A stretch of 64,000 nt of DNA from Flavivirga rizhaonensis (lineage in GTDB: Bacteria; Bacteroidota; Bacteroidia; Flavobacteriales; Flavobacteriaceae). The translations under genes and the position numbers were made by a program. This document shows, piece after piece, positions 26,939 to 35,689 of this stretch. Position 1 is the stretch's first letter; the number at the start of each line of letters is the position of its first letter. The stretch is from the NCBI RefSeq assembly GCF_004791695.1, contig NZ_SRSO01000003.1:153538-217537 (forward strand), in the 5' to 3' direction. The notes beneath the pieces are model-generated. The model saw only the letters and a list, made by a program, of their open reading frames with translations. It did not search any database and was not told the DNA's origin.

Positions 26939-27904
26939 ATGATTTTTAAACTAACATACAAAATTAAACAATTCTTTTTTGGGCTTATTAAATTAAGCAT
27001 TGTTATTGGAGCTTTCTATTTTATATATCAAGAACTAGTAAATAACCCAGAATTAGATTTTCGCACTTTTATTGGTTTTGTATCAAAAAAAGACATTTTT
27101 TCACTTAAAAATACCCTTTTATTATTCTTTTTAACGTTTTTTAATTGGTTTTTTGAAATTAAAAAATGGCAAATATTGGTTTCTTCTATAAAAAAAATAA
27201 GTTTTAAAAATGCCTTCGAACAAAGCTTAGGGTCTTTAACGGCTTCATTATTTACACCTAATAGGATTGGTGAATATGGAGCTAAAGCAATCTATTACGT
27301 TTCTAATTACAGAAAACGCATTCTTCTAATTAATTTATTGGGGAATGTATTACAAATGTTTATCACCACTGTTTTTGGAGTTATTGGCCTTTGTTTCTTT
27401 GTATTTAAATATCAAATTAATATAAGTTATTATAAGTTTGTCCAGTTTCTTTTATTAGGGATTCTTATTATTCCTCTAATCATTTATGGAGTACAGAAAA
27501 CAAAATTTACTATTAAAGGGTTTTCTTTAAAAAAAATTAAACATTTTGTTTTAGAGTTTCCTAAAAAGGCACTGGTTTTTGCTTTGTTTTTATCCATGTT
27601 ACGTTACCTTATTTTTTCGTTTCAATTTTACTTTATATTACAACTTTTTGGAACTGAAATATCATATTTTGATGCTATGATTGTCATTACCTCCATGTAT
27701 TTATTGGCTTCAATAATTCCTTCTATTTTTATATTTGATGTTATTATTAAAGGGAGTGTTGCTATTTATTTATTTGGAGTTATGGGTTTCAACGACATCA
27801 CTATTTTAAGTACAATAACCATTATGTGGTTGTTGAATTTTGTTTTACCAAGTCTTTTTGGAAGCTACTATGTCATTAATTTTAATTTGCCTAAAGAAAA
27901 CTAA
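26939..27904 (+). CDS. Flippase-like integral membrane protein (LPG-synthase TM / UPF0104 type)
   Basis: 321 aa with about eight membrane helices, beginning LIKLSIVIGAFYFIYQEL. The family landmark is EQSLGSLTASLFTPNRIGEYGAKAIYY (about 97-123), where the FTPNRIGEYG loop is characteristic of lysylphosphatidylglycerol-synthase-type transmembrane domains. No catalytic synthase domain is attached. Its gene is 6 bp before a GT2 glycosyltransferase, suggesting a two-gene unit acting on a lipid-linked sugar or polar lipid. Substrate unknown. Confidence 0.85.
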   Translation: MIFKLTYKIKQFFFGLIKLSIVIGAFYFIYQELVNNPELDFRTFIGFVSKKDIFSLKNTLLLFFLTFFNWFFEIKKWQILVSSIKKISFKNAFEQSLGSLTASLFTPNRIGEYGAKAIYYVSNYRKRILLINLLGNVLQMFITTVFGVIGLCFFVFKYQINISYYKFVQFLLLGILIIPLIIYGVQKTKFTIKGFSLKKIKHFVLEFPKKALVFALFLSMLRYLIFSFQFYFILQLFGTEISYFDAMIVITSMYLLASIIPSIFIFDVIIKGSVAIYLFGVMGFNDITILSTITIMWLLNFVLPSLFGSYYVINFNLPKEN

Positions 27905-27910
27905 CTCATT

Positions 27911-29071
27911 ATGATTTTAGTAAGCATCATTATTACAATAAGCTATCTGTTTTTAATAGGGTGTTTTGTTTTTGGCTTTGATAAAATCAAGTTATTTGAA
28001 TTAGAAGATATGTCTTCGAGAACCACATTTTCTGTTATTATCCCTTTTAGAAATGAAGCAGAAAATTTACCTAATTTATTAAAATCTATAGAATCGTTAG
28101 AATACCCTAGTCATTTATTTGAAATTATTTTTGTTGATGATACCTCTGATGATGATTCCGTTGGCTTAATTATGAGATTTCTCACTAACGTTCGAAATGA
28201 CATTAAGGTCATCAAGAATAAAAGAATTTCTAATTCACCTAAAAAAGATGCTATAACAACGGCTGTTAAACAGTCGAAAAATAAATGGATTATAACAACC
28301 GATGCCGATTGTATGCTACCAAAATATTGGTTAAATAGCTTTGATGCATTTATTCAAAAAACAAACACAAAATGTATTGCAGCCCCAATTACCTATATGA
28401 ATTCCAGTAGTTTTTTAGATCAATTTCAATTACTGGATATTTTAAGTTTACAGGGAGCTACTATTGGTGGTTTTGGTATTAATAAGCCTTTTTTATGTAA
28501 TGGTGCTAATTTTGGATATGAAAAGTCATTATTTCTAGAATTAAACGGTTTTGAAGGCAATACGGATATTGCTAGTGGTGATGATATTTTTCTACTTGAA
28601 AAAGTAGTTGAAACATATCCCGAAAAACTTCATTATTTAAAATGTGACAAAGCCATAGTAAAAACAAAATCACAACTATCTTGGAAGGATTTAATATCAC
28701 AACGCATTCGCTGGGCTGCAAAAACAAGTGCTTATAATAATTGGTTTGGTAAATTTACCGGGCTTATTGTTTTGCTTATGAATGCTTTATTAATTTCTAC
28801 TTTATTACTTGCTATTCTTAATGTTTTTAATGTTTTTAATGTTTTTAATGTTTTTAATGTTTTTAATTTTAAAATCTGGGGTTATATTTTAATACTAAAA
28901 TTTAGTATCGATTTTTTCTTAATATATAAATCAGCGTATTTTTTTAATCAAAAAGCTGTTTTAAGACGCTATATTTTTGGATTTATTGTTTATCCTTTCT
29001 TTAGTTTTTATGTGGCTTTTATATCGCTTTTTAAAACCTATAAATGGAAAGGTAGATCATTTAAAAAATAG
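27911..29071 (+). CDS. Family 2 glycosyltransferase, membrane-anchored
   Basis: 386 aa. N-terminal helix (1-20), then a GT-A domain: FSVIIPFRNEAENLPNLLKS, IIFVDDTSDDDS (nucleotide-sugar-binding Asp), ITTDADCMLPKYW (D-x-D), and NGANFGYEKSLFLELNGFEG ... SGDDIFLLEK (acceptor and catalytic region), then QRIRWAAK (Q-x-x-R-W). Two or three C-terminal helices anchor it. Q-x-x-R-W is typical of processive or lipid-linked GT2 enzymes. The first C-terminal helix contains five N-V-F repeats encoded by a 9-bp tandem repeat. Likely partner of the preceding flippase-like protein. Confidence 0.92.
   Translation: MILVSIIITISYLFLIGCFVFGFDKIKLFELEDMSSRTTFSVIIPFRNEAENLPNLLKSIESLEYPSHLFEIIFVDDTSDDDSVGLIMRFLTNVRNDIKVIKNKRISNSPKKDAITTAVKQSKNKWIITTDADCMLPKYWLNSFDAFIQKTNTKCIAAPITYMNSSSFLDQFQLLDILSLQGATIGGFGINKPFLCNGANFGYEKSLFLELNGFEGNTDIASGDDIFLLEKVVETYPEKLHYLKCDKAIVKTKSQLSWKDLISQRIRWAAKTSAYNNWFGKFTGLIVLLMNALLISTLLLAILNVFNVFNVFNVFNVFNFKIWGYILILKFSIDFFLIYKSAYFFNQKAVLRRYIFGFIVYPFFSFYVAFISLFKTYKWKGRSFKK
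28820..28864 (+). repeat. 9-bp tandem repeat (5 units) inside the GT2 gene
   Basis: AATGTTTTT repeated five times without interruption, encoding N-V-F five times inside a membrane helix. Because the unit is 9 bp, changes in copy number keep the frame and would lengthen or shorten the helix by three residues each. Confidence 0.95.
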
Positions 29072-29073
29072 TA

Positions 29074-29550
29074 TTATCTAGCACTAATAATTATTGGTAA
29101 TATAAACTCTGTAGTAACTTGTTGTCCTCGTTTAATTCCTGGAAAAATTTTGGGCAACGTATTTAAACTATTAGCTAACAACACATCAATATTTGGTATT
29201 TCTTGTATGGTAAGACTATCTATTTTAGTTTCCAATAAGGTTATTCCTCCTGTATCTGATATTTGAAGTTTCAAATCTATCGTATCATTAACATCTTGGG
29301 TTACTACAATAATTTCGTCTTGAAGGTATTTAAATATATGGCCAGTCAAAATACTTGTAAAGCATTGTTTTTTTTCTTGTTTGTTAGACAAGGAATCACA
29401 CAAAGAAAATGTTGGGTATTTATCAACTTCATTCCAATTGAACGTTTGCAATTCTTCATTTAAAATAGCTTCAGAAGAAGTTTTTTTCACATTGAAATAC
29501 TCACAGGAAGTAAGTAATATAATTACTAGAAAAACACAAATCTGTTTCAT
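29074..29550 (-). CDS. Lipoprotein, possible TonB-C-terminal-like domain
   Basis: 158 aa with a lipobox LTSC (Cys16). The C-terminal half (DTIDLKLQISDTGGITLLETKI ... LLANSLNTLPKIFPGIKRGQQVTTEFILPIIIS) resembles the end of TonB-type energy-transducer domains (L-P-x-x-x-P-G-x-x-R-G-Q-x-V), although it has no membrane-spanning TonB architecture. Convergent with the GT2 gene (2 bp apart). Function unknown; the TonB similarity is a guess from pattern only. Confidence 0.6.
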   Translation of the reverse strand: MKQICVFLVIILLTSCEYFNVKKTSSEAILNEELQTFNWNEVDKYPTFSLCDSLSNKQEKKQCFTSILTGHIFKYLQDEIIVVTQDVNDTIDLKLQISDTGGITLLETKIDSLTIQEIPNIDVLLANSLNTLPKIFPGIKRGQQVTTEFILPIIISAR

Positions 29551-29669
29551 GGATTAAAACTGAGACCGAAATGTACAATTTTATTCTAAAAGTTTGATAT
29601 TTATAAAGTAGCAATTTGTAACAATCACATGAATACTGCGTCTTACAATTGTAAATCATAAATATTTTC

Positions 29670-30152
29670 ATGGATATTATTTTAATTATTATGGCTGCTT
29701 TATTTATAATTTTAGGTATCGTAGGCAGCTTTTTACCTGTATTACCTGGTCCGCTTACAAGTTGGATTGGGTTATTTATACTCTCTTTTGTTGACTCTAT
29801 ATTAATGAGCAACTCTTTTATAATTATTACGCTTATAATTGCTATTCTTATTTGGATGCTGGATTACATTATTCCTGCGATAGGTACCAAACGATTTGGA
29901 GGTACCAAATATGGCATGATTGGTACAACGCTAGGTCTTATAGTCGGACTCTTAAGTCCTATTCCAGGCGGTATTATTATCGGCCCTTTTGTTGGAGCTT
30001 TAATAGGCGAACTTTTAAACAAAAGCGATTCTAAGACGGCAACAAAAGCAGCTTTTGGCTCATTTATTGGTTTTATAGCCTCCACATTTATCAAGTTTAT
30101 TGTGGCTATTATTTACTTAGGTTTTTTTATAGGGTTTTTACTGGATACTTAA
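29670..30152 (+). CDS. DUF456 membrane protein
   Basis: 160 aa, hydrophobic throughout, with about five helices. Signature blocks are ILGIVGSFLPVLPGPLTSWIG, DYIIPAIGTKRFGGTKYGMIGT and GLLSPIPGGIIIGPFVGALIGE (glycine-zipper-like), as in DUF456 proteins of normal length. Function unknown. Monocistronic. Confidence 0.9.
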   Translation: MDIILIIMAALFIILGIVGSFLPVLPGPLTSWIGLFILSFVDSILMSNSFIIITLIIAILIWMLDYIIPAIGTKRFGGTKYGMIGTTLGLIVGLLSPIPGGIIIGPFVGALIGELLNKSDSKTATKAAFGSFIGFIASTFIKFIVAIIYLGFFIGFLLDT

Positions 30153-30154
30153 AT

Positions 30155-30855
30155 AGCATTCTTCGCTATATCGAGTAAGGTACCACATAACTGTTACCTG
30201 TTTTTTAATTATATTGATCTCTCATAGTATGAGTATGCTACATAGTTTTTTATATTAACGTTAGTTTGATTTAATTTTTTTATAAAAAATAATATTAAAT
30301 CAATGATTTTCAAGTGTTTGTCATTTCGACAGAGCGAAGCATGAGTGACGAGAAATCTCATAAGGATGGGATTCCTCCTCAATAGCTACGCTATATACGT
30401 TCAAGTAAAATATATTTTACTCTCCGTAGCGTTCGGAATGACATAGTTTCTTTATTAAAACAATTAAACAACTGATTGCTAAGTTTTAATATATCGAACT
30501 TACGTTATATTATGTAATCTCTCCTAGCGTCGACATGACAGAGGATATCTAAACAACGAATAGTTTTTAAGAAGCTGGAATGCTAGTAATAGCATAACAC
30601 CATTTAATCATATCGAGCGAGGTATCACATAGTACAGGTATACTACCAGATTTCTTTTTTATGTGATGTCTCCTGTCGTCGACATTGACAGAGAGAATCT
30701 AAAACAACAAATGGTTCCTATCTAGAAATTGGGATACTCTCTTTATCATAACAAGTAAGGTATCTCATAATATGTGTATAGTGCCTAGTTCTTTTTATTA
30801 TGAGATTCCTGCCTTACTGAAACAAGTTCAGCACAGGTCGCAGGAATTATAAAAA
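30155..30855. repeat. Three degenerate tandem hairpin units
   Basis: The units begin near ATATCGAGTAAGGTACCACA (about 30168), ATATCGAGCGAGGTATCACA (about 30610) and ACAAGTAAGGTATCTCA (about 30750). Each continues to a TTTTTTAT-G-T-G-A-T or TTATGAGATTCCTGC arm that pairs with the CACATA/CTCATAA segment, then a GTCGACATGACAGAG-type stretch in the first two. The first unit is split by the family B element. Non-coding. Confidence 0.6.
30253..30509. repeat. Inverted-repeat element, family B copy 2 (nested)
   Basis: The arms ATTAACGTTAGTTTGATTTA (from 30254) and TATATCGAACTTACGTTATA (ending about 30509) are inverted and related to those at 12920-13147. The core TTTGTCATTTCGACAGAGCG ... GTTCGGAATGACATAG is also shared. 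The element splits a tandem unit at TTTTTTAT / TATGTAATCTC, compared with the uninterrupted TTTTTTATGTGATGTCTC in the next unit, suggesting a TA or TAT target duplication. Confidence 0.75.
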
Positions 30856-30861
30856 GAAGAA

Positions 30862-30890
30862 ACCCTATGGGTCTCTCACCTCCATAGGGT
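30862..30890 (-). terminator. Hairpin downstream of the two-component operon
   Basis: ACCCTATGG and CCATAGGGT form a 9-bp perfect stem with an 11-nt loop. On the minus strand it is followed by TTTCTTCTTTTT, which fits an intrinsic terminator for the response-regulator transcript, though it is about 215 bp past the stop. On the plus strand no T-run follows. Confidence 0.4.
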
Positions 30891-31104
30891 CTGTAAATTG
30901 CTATTATCAACAAAAAAAATTGAGGGATTAATTAATTTTTTGAAGTGTTGATAATGTAAAGATACTTATAAGCCTTGAAATTGAACTGCGGGAAACCCGT
31001 AACACCTTTACGGGTTAATGGTACTTTTGAGCTATATCAATGGTTTTCAGAACAAAAAAAAATGCTTTTTTTAGAAAAAAACTCACATTGTATGAGCGTA
31101 AGTC

Positions 31105-31779
31105 TTAAACGAAGCCTTTTTTTCGTGCTTCATTCAATAACGTTTCGTCTTGTCCGTCATTAACATCAAAGACATCTCTAAGGTGTTTCTTCCTTTTTTC
31201 AACTGCACTTAAAGAAATATCTAAATGGGATGCTAAATTTTTAGTTTTTACCCCTTGAGATAATAGGTGAAGTATTTTTCTGTTTTTATCATCTATAACG
31301 ATATCACTTGTAATCGCTTTTCTAATATGACTATTTACAGTACCACTATAAAATGGCGGGTTGTTAAGTACCGCTTGAAAAGCACTAGCCAGTTCGCTAG
31401 ATGTTAAATCACTTTTAATTAAAAATCCTTCCGGATCTATCGTTTTAATAATATTATGAATTCTAAAAGACTCATTAAACATAGTTAATATGATAATTTT
31501 AGCTTTCGGTAAAATTCGGCGTGCATATTCTGCTAAATCTTCTCCAGAACTCATCAATCCATCTGATGAAGGTGGTAAACTAATATCAACGAATAACACA
31601 TTATAAGGCGCTTCATTTTGAATTGATTTATCCATGTAAGCAATAGCTTCGTCACAATTATTCGCAATATCAATTTCGAGTTCCTGGCTTTCCTTTTTGG
31701 TAAAAAGTAATGTGTTTTGATACCCCTCAATAATCATGGGGTGGTCATCAATCATTAATATTTTTATTTTTTCACTCAT
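31105..31779 (-). CDS. LuxR/NarL-type response regulator
   Basis: 224 aa. Receiver domain 1-130: MIDDHPMII acidic pair, phospho-acceptor Asp in NVLFVDISLPPSSDG (about 63), and the Lys in LIKSDLT (about 122). The C-terminal HTH is HLLSQGVKTKNLASHLDISLSAVEKRKKHL. The partner kinase gene lies 13 bp upstream on the same strand. Targets unknown. Confidence 0.93.
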   Translation of the reverse strand: MSEKIKILMIDDHPMIIEGYQNTLLFTKKESQELEIDIANNCDEAIAYMDKSIQNEAPYNVLFVDISLPPSSDGLMSSGEDLAEYARRILPKAKIIILTMFNESFRIHNIIKTIDPEGFLIKSDLTSSELASAFQAVLNNPPFYSGTVNSHIRKAITSDIVIDDKNRKILHLLSQGVKTKNLASHLDISLSAVEKRKKHLRDVFDVNDGQDETLLNEARKKGFV

Positions 31780-31792
31780 AATAAATTTTGTT

Positions 31793-33634
31793 TTAGGTAA
31801 TTGGGGCGTATATGGTTACTGTAGTTCCTACATCTTTTTTAGAAATTATATTTATACTTCCATTTATATCACTTATCCTGGAATTCATGTTCTTTCGTCC
31901 TATACCAGACTTGGCTTTATTAACATCAAACCCAGAACCATCATCACTCATTATTAGGCAAATTACATTATTTTTTAATTTAAAACTAATATTTACTTCT
32001 GTTGCATTTGCATGTTTGTGTATATTATGGAGCGCTTCTTGAATAATTCTATATATATGAATTTTATTTTTGTTAGGTACTTCATCCCAATGAATCGTGT
32101 CATCATGCTCTAAATTATAACTAAGCTTATAGGCTGCTGTTTGTGTTTCTAAGAATGTTTTTATGATATCTATAAATCCTGATCCAGAAACAAAATCGGT
32201 ATTTAACTCATGCGACACTTTCCTTATATCCTGCTCTATAATTTTAAGCTCATCTATATATTGCCCTCTGGTTTTTATAGCCTCTTCACTGTTGCTCATA
32301 TTTAAACTATCCAGGTTTAAACGTGTACCGAATAAACGTCCTAAAACCCCATCATGCAACTCTTCAGAAATACGCTTTTTCTCTAAAGTTCTTGCTTCCT
32401 CTATGCTTTCATTTTGAGATAGCATCAAGTTATAAATCTCTTCATTGGTTTCTTGTTGTTTCTGAATAAATTTCAATTCTTTATTTTTATTTCTTTGGGT
32501 AATAACCATATATAATAAAAATGTTGAAATTATCAGTACCACAGATATTATTAAAAGCCACATACGTTCTTTAGCAATTCGAATATTTTCTTGTTCTATT
32601 TGCTGAGTTTCAAAACGAATTCTGGCAAATTTATCTCGAATTGTCCTTTCATTTTTTTGAAGACTATCATTAAGTTTAATGTATGCATGAGAATGAACTA
32701 AAGCCATACTATCATCTTCTATTTTTGAAAGTAAGACAAGCGACTTAAGTAAATCATCGTTGTGATATTCTTCAGAAATTTCTTTTGCTTTATAACCATA
32801 ATATAAAGCTGAATCTTTATTCTTATGATCATGATAATATTCAGCTAAATGTTGATTTATTATAATAGAATTATATCCCTGACTACTAATACTTTCACTT
32901 ACCCTTAGCGCTTCAATATATAACTTAGGTAGCTCATCTAATTCTTCAGCTAAATACAAAGTATGTGCATAATTATCCAATACTAAAGAATAGACATATG
33001 GGTATTTGTTTATTAAATTCTTATTATTTAAAATTTGTTCGTAATAACTTATTGCCAATTTATATTTACCAGCTTTCTTATATGTATTTGCTAAGTTTAT
33101 AATAGAACTATTTACGATTAACTCTTTATTCTTTATATCAATTTTCTTTTTTAATTTTAGTGATTCTTTATGATATGTTACAGCCTCATTAAATTCATCT
33201 AATTCTTTAAAAACAATTCCAAGATTATTATAAACATATGATTTAAGTTCAAGTACAGCATTATTTTGTTCTAATGATTCCAAAATTGTTAATATTTGAA
33301 CAGAAATCACTTCACTTTCTGTAAACTCTTTTTCATTTTTTAAAATAACTGAAATACCGTACAATGCTTTAGCTAACTTAAAGTTGTTACCTATCTGTCT
33401 GTAGATTTTTTCCGCATTATAGTAATAAATAAACGCACTATCAGTAAATCTGGTTTTTTTTCTATATAAATCTCCTATAGAATAATTGATATCTGCAATT
33501 GAAGAAGAATCACTAGGTTTTAAATCTAAGATTGTTCGTTTTAATGAATCTATTCTATATAAATTTTGGTTTTTCTGTCCAAAAGAATAGTACCAAGTGA
33601 AAAATATCATTATATATATTATACTTGTTTTCAA
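31793..33634 (-). CDS. TPR-containing sensor histidine kinase (HisKA_3 type)
   Basis: 613 aa. A signal-like N-terminus (TSIIYIMIFFTWYYSFGQ) is followed by TPR-type repeats (about 60-330; YNNLGIVFKELDEFNEAVTY; NLANTYKKAGKYKLAISYYE). One membrane helix follows (MWLLIISVVLIISTFLLYMV, about 352-371), a coiled coil, the HisKA_3 dimerisation region with the phospho-His in RISEELHDGVLGRLF (about 430), and an HATPase domain (NIHKHANATEVNISF; SDDGSGFDVNKAKSGIGRKN). TPRs would be periplasmic. The frame starts with TTG; an ATG eight codons later is possible. Operon with the response regulator. Confidence 0.93.
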   Translation of the reverse strand: MKTSIIYIMIFFTWYYSFGQKNQNLYRIDSLKRTILDLKPSDSSSIADINYSIGDLYRKKTRFTDSAFIYYYNAEKIYRQIGNNFKLAKALYGISVILKNEKEFTESEVISVQILTILESLEQNNAVLELKSYVYNNLGIVFKELDEFNEAVTYHKESLKLKKKIDIKNKELIVNSSIINLANTYKKAGKYKLAISYYEQILNNKNLINKYPYVYSLVLDNYAHTLYLAEELDELPKLYIEALRVSESISSQGYNSIIINQHLAEYYHDHKNKDSALYYGYKAKEISEEYHNDDLLKSLVLLSKIEDDSMALVHSHAYIKLNDSLQKNERTIRDKFARIRFETQQIEQENIRIAKERMWLLIISVVLIISTFLLYMVITQRNKNKELKFIQKQQETNEEIYNLMLSQNESIEEARTLEKKRISEELHDGVLGRLFGTRLNLDSLNMSNSEEAIKTRGQYIDELKIIEQDIRKVSHELNTDFVSGSGFIDIIKTFLETQTAAYKLSYNLEHDDTIHWDEVPNKNKIHIYRIIQEALHNIHKHANATEVNISFKLKNNVICLIMSDDGSGFDVNKAKSGIGRKNMNSRISDINGSINIISKKDVGTTVTIYAPIT

Positions 33635-33668
33635 AAATATAGAATTATTAAAAATAAATAGATCTCCT

Positions 33669-33676
33669 CAAATGTA
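33669..33676 (-). promoter_or_regulatory. Bacteroidota -7 box upstream of the histidine kinase gene
   Basis: TACATTTG on the minus strand, a perfect TAnnTTTG, about 35 bp before the kinase start. A T-rich stretch but no clear TTG lies at -33. Proposed promoter of the kinase/regulator pair. Confidence 0.45.
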
Positions 33677-33693
33677 TCTATATTTTTGAATAA

Positions 33694-33726
33694 AAAAAAC
33701 TCTATACATAATTGTACAGAGTTTTA
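33694..33726 (-). terminator. Terminator after the small lipoprotein gene
   Basis: AAAACTCTATACA and TGTACAGAGTTTT form a stem with one mismatch and a 4-nt loop, flanked by A and T runs. It lies 23 bp past the stop of the 56-aa lipoprotein gene and separates it from the kinase operon. Confidence 0.75.
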
Positions 33727-33748
33727 CTTAATTAATTTGTATTATATA

Positions 33749-33919
33749 TTAGTTATCTATATCACCTCCTGTGTAAGGAGTCGGTATACCAGTATTAGTT
33801 GCTTCTTCAGTATTTTCATCTGCTCTTAATACATCATCTTCGTTTAGGTCTTGTTTTGTACAAGATACTAAAGTTAACATAAGTAGTGCTACGAATAAAG
33901 TAATTTTTAGGGCTTTCAT
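33749..33919 (-). CDS. Small 56-aa lipoprotein
   Basis: ATG at 33917-33919, stop at 33749-33751. The product has a basic start, a hydrophobic core (LKITLFVALLMLTLV) and a lipobox LVSC (Cys20), then a short acidic tail (KQDLNEDDVLRADENTEEAT) ending TPYTGGDIDN. Own terminator downstream. Located just upstream of the histidine kinase gene on the same strand. Short lipoproteins of this type are poorly annotated; function unknown. Confidence 0.72.
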   Translation of the reverse strand: MKALKITLFVALLMLTLVSCTKQDLNEDDVLRADENTEEATNTGIPTPYTGGDIDN

Positions 33920-34260
33920 AATATTTGATTTTAAGGTTATTACTATTTATTTTTCTTTATTTTTTAAAAACAAAATACATGTAATTCATTAAAAAACAAT
34001 GCTTTACATGAGGGAAAAATGGATAATTAACTTAAAATCGAACACATAAAAAAAACGTAACGATTCTATAAAATTTTTAGAGGGAATAAAAAATGAATTA
34101 ATTAGTCTTTGAATAACTTAGGGATATTTTTGGGGCGCACTCTAAGACACAGTAAAATTGATCAAACTGAGTATACCAGCGAAATAAATTCGATGAAATG
34201 CATTATTTTAACGATTAAGTGCTTATTTTTTAAATAAAGCTGTTGATAAGCTGTTAAAAA
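33920..34260. other. Intergenic, no gene seen
   Basis: AT-rich 340 bp between the LacI-family gene and the small lipoprotein gene. I see no frame, repeat family or clear promoter; it should contain the lipoprotein promoter. Confidence 0.5.
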
Positions 34261-35268
34261 CTATTTAAGTGTTGATTTCGTTTTTACCAGACTTGTTTTA
34301 ACAATTTTTGTCTTTACATCTTCATTTAAATGTATTTTCTGTAATCTATCAATAAGCATTTGAGCTGCATTAGCTCCAATTATTTTAGCGTGTTGTCTTA
34401 TTGTAGTTAATCTTGGTAAGGAATGATTTGAATCTGCTTTACTAGCAAAACCCATTACCGACATATCTTTTGGCACCTTAAAGCCTAAATTAACTGCTGT
34501 ATTAATAGCTATAATACCAGAAGAACTATCTGCAGCTATTACCCCATCAATATTCTTATTCTTTTTTAAAAAAGATTTTATTGTTTTCTGATGATCATCT
34601 TTCTTTTTTATTTTCAAAATTAGAGGTTCTTGAGTATGATGTTCCAATATCGCCTTACTATAACCTCTTTCTCTTAATTTACCAATGCTTAGATCACTAA
34701 CATTACTAACAAAGGCAATGTTTTTGCGATTTTCAAGTAATAAGCCTTTAGTGGCATTGTAAGTAGCATCAAAATCATCTACAATTACTTTATCACATAA
34801 CACATCATGAGCCACTCTATCAAACATAACAATAGGCAAACCCTGACTAATGGTCTTTTTAAAATGATCTACTTCATTCTTAATTTGAGTTTCTTCTGCT
34901 ACTGATAATATAAATCCGTCTACACTTCCATTTGCAAGTAATAATAGACTTTCCTTTTCCTTTTCTAAAGATTCGTTAGAGATACAGGTAATTATATTAT
35001 AACCCAAATTATTTGCCTCTCTTTCGATACCAAAAAGTACTTTAGCCAGAAAATGGTTAAGTATATTAGGAATTATAACTCCGATGGTTTTAGTTTTATT
35101 TTGCTTTAAACTTAAAGCAACTTTATTAGGTGTATAGTTATACAACTCGGCAAGTTCTTTAACTCGCTTAACTGTATCTTCTCCAATTTCTTCGCTATTG
35201 TTTAATGCTTTTGAAACCGTAGATATAGAAACATTTAACTCTTTTGCTAACTGTTTTAAAGTAACCAT
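34261..35268 (-). CDS. LacI-family transcriptional regulator
   Basis: 335 aa. The N-terminal HTH is VTLKQLAKELNVSISTVSKALNNSEEIGEDT, then the hinge YNYTPNKVALSLKQNKT. The periplasmic-binding-protein-like effector domain (GVIIPNILNHFLAKVLFGIE; ESLLLLANGSVDGFIL; PIVMFDR; DGVIAADSSSGIIAIN) follows. Standard length. No sugar catabolic genes adjoin it, so target and effector are unknown. Confidence 0.94.
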   Translation of the reverse strand: MVTLKQLAKELNVSISTVSKALNNSEEIGEDTVKRVKELAELYNYTPNKVALSLKQNKTKTIGVIIPNILNHFLAKVLFGIEREANNLGYNIITCISNESLEKEKESLLLLANGSVDGFILSVAEETQIKNEVDHFKKTISQGLPIVMFDRVAHDVLCDKVIVDDFDATYNATKGLLLENRKNIAFVSNVSDLSIGKLRERGYSKAILEHHTQEPLILKIKKKDDHQKTIKSFLKKNKNIDGVIAADSSSGIIAINTAVNLGFKVPKDMSVMGFASKADSNHSLPRLTTIRQHAKIIGANAAQMLIDRLQKIHLNEDVKTKIVKTSLVKTKSTLK

Positions 35269-35545
35269 ACTATTTTACATCTAAATTATAAGTATCGCAA
35301 TTTACAAAATTACTTCTTTCAAATAGCCTTATCGATAAGATTGGTTGTTTTAAGTACCCGTTATAGTAGAATTACACAAAAATGATGCTGTTACATTTCT
35401 TAGAAGAGAAATATAAGATAGGTAATATATATTTAGAATAAAAACATATAATACCTGACTAGCCTGATAGTAGTCAAATATTTAGTTAAGAATTTTGTTC
35501 AATTTAGATAGATTAAAAAACTAGAGCATTTATAGGTTTTTACAA

Positions 35546-35689
35546 CTAAGACTTGCCTAATATTCTAAACATACCTGTTCCGCAAGTTGGGCAACTTCCT
35601 TTCATTGCTTTTCTTCCATTTTTCATAGTCACTTCACTAGCATTTTTGATTTCTTTTTTGCTTTTACACTTTACACAGTATCCTTCCAT
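35546..35689 (-). CDS. Small DUF5679 zinc-ribbon protein
   Basis: 47 aa from the ATG at 35689 (MEGYCVKCKSKKEIKNA); the longer frame to 35788 is not needed. Two Cys pairs, CVKC and CPTC, with MKNGRKAMKGSCPTCGTGMFRI in between, match DUF5679. Presumably binds one zinc. Function unknown. Monocistronic. Confidence 0.85.
   Translation of the reverse strand: MEGYCVKCKSKKEIKNASEVTMKNGRKAMKGSCPTCGTGMFRILGKS

Larger units (their letters stand above)
30153..31104. other. 950-bp gene-free, repeat-packed interval
   Basis: Lies between the convergent DUF456 and response-regulator genes. It holds three degenerate tandem units (30155-30855), a family B element nested in the first unit (30253-30509), and two hairpins (30862-30890 and about 30994-31016, AACCCGTAA/TTTACGGGTT). 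The 62-codon frame at 30975-31163 overlaps the response-regulator end and is not credible. Confidence 0.7.

Noticed and set aside
28820..28864. CRISPR-like short repeats
   Set aside because: The units are contiguous 9-mers without spacers and lie inside a coding region.
30155..30855. CRISPR array
   Set aside because: Only three long, degenerate, self-complementary units, no constant direct repeat and no cas genes.
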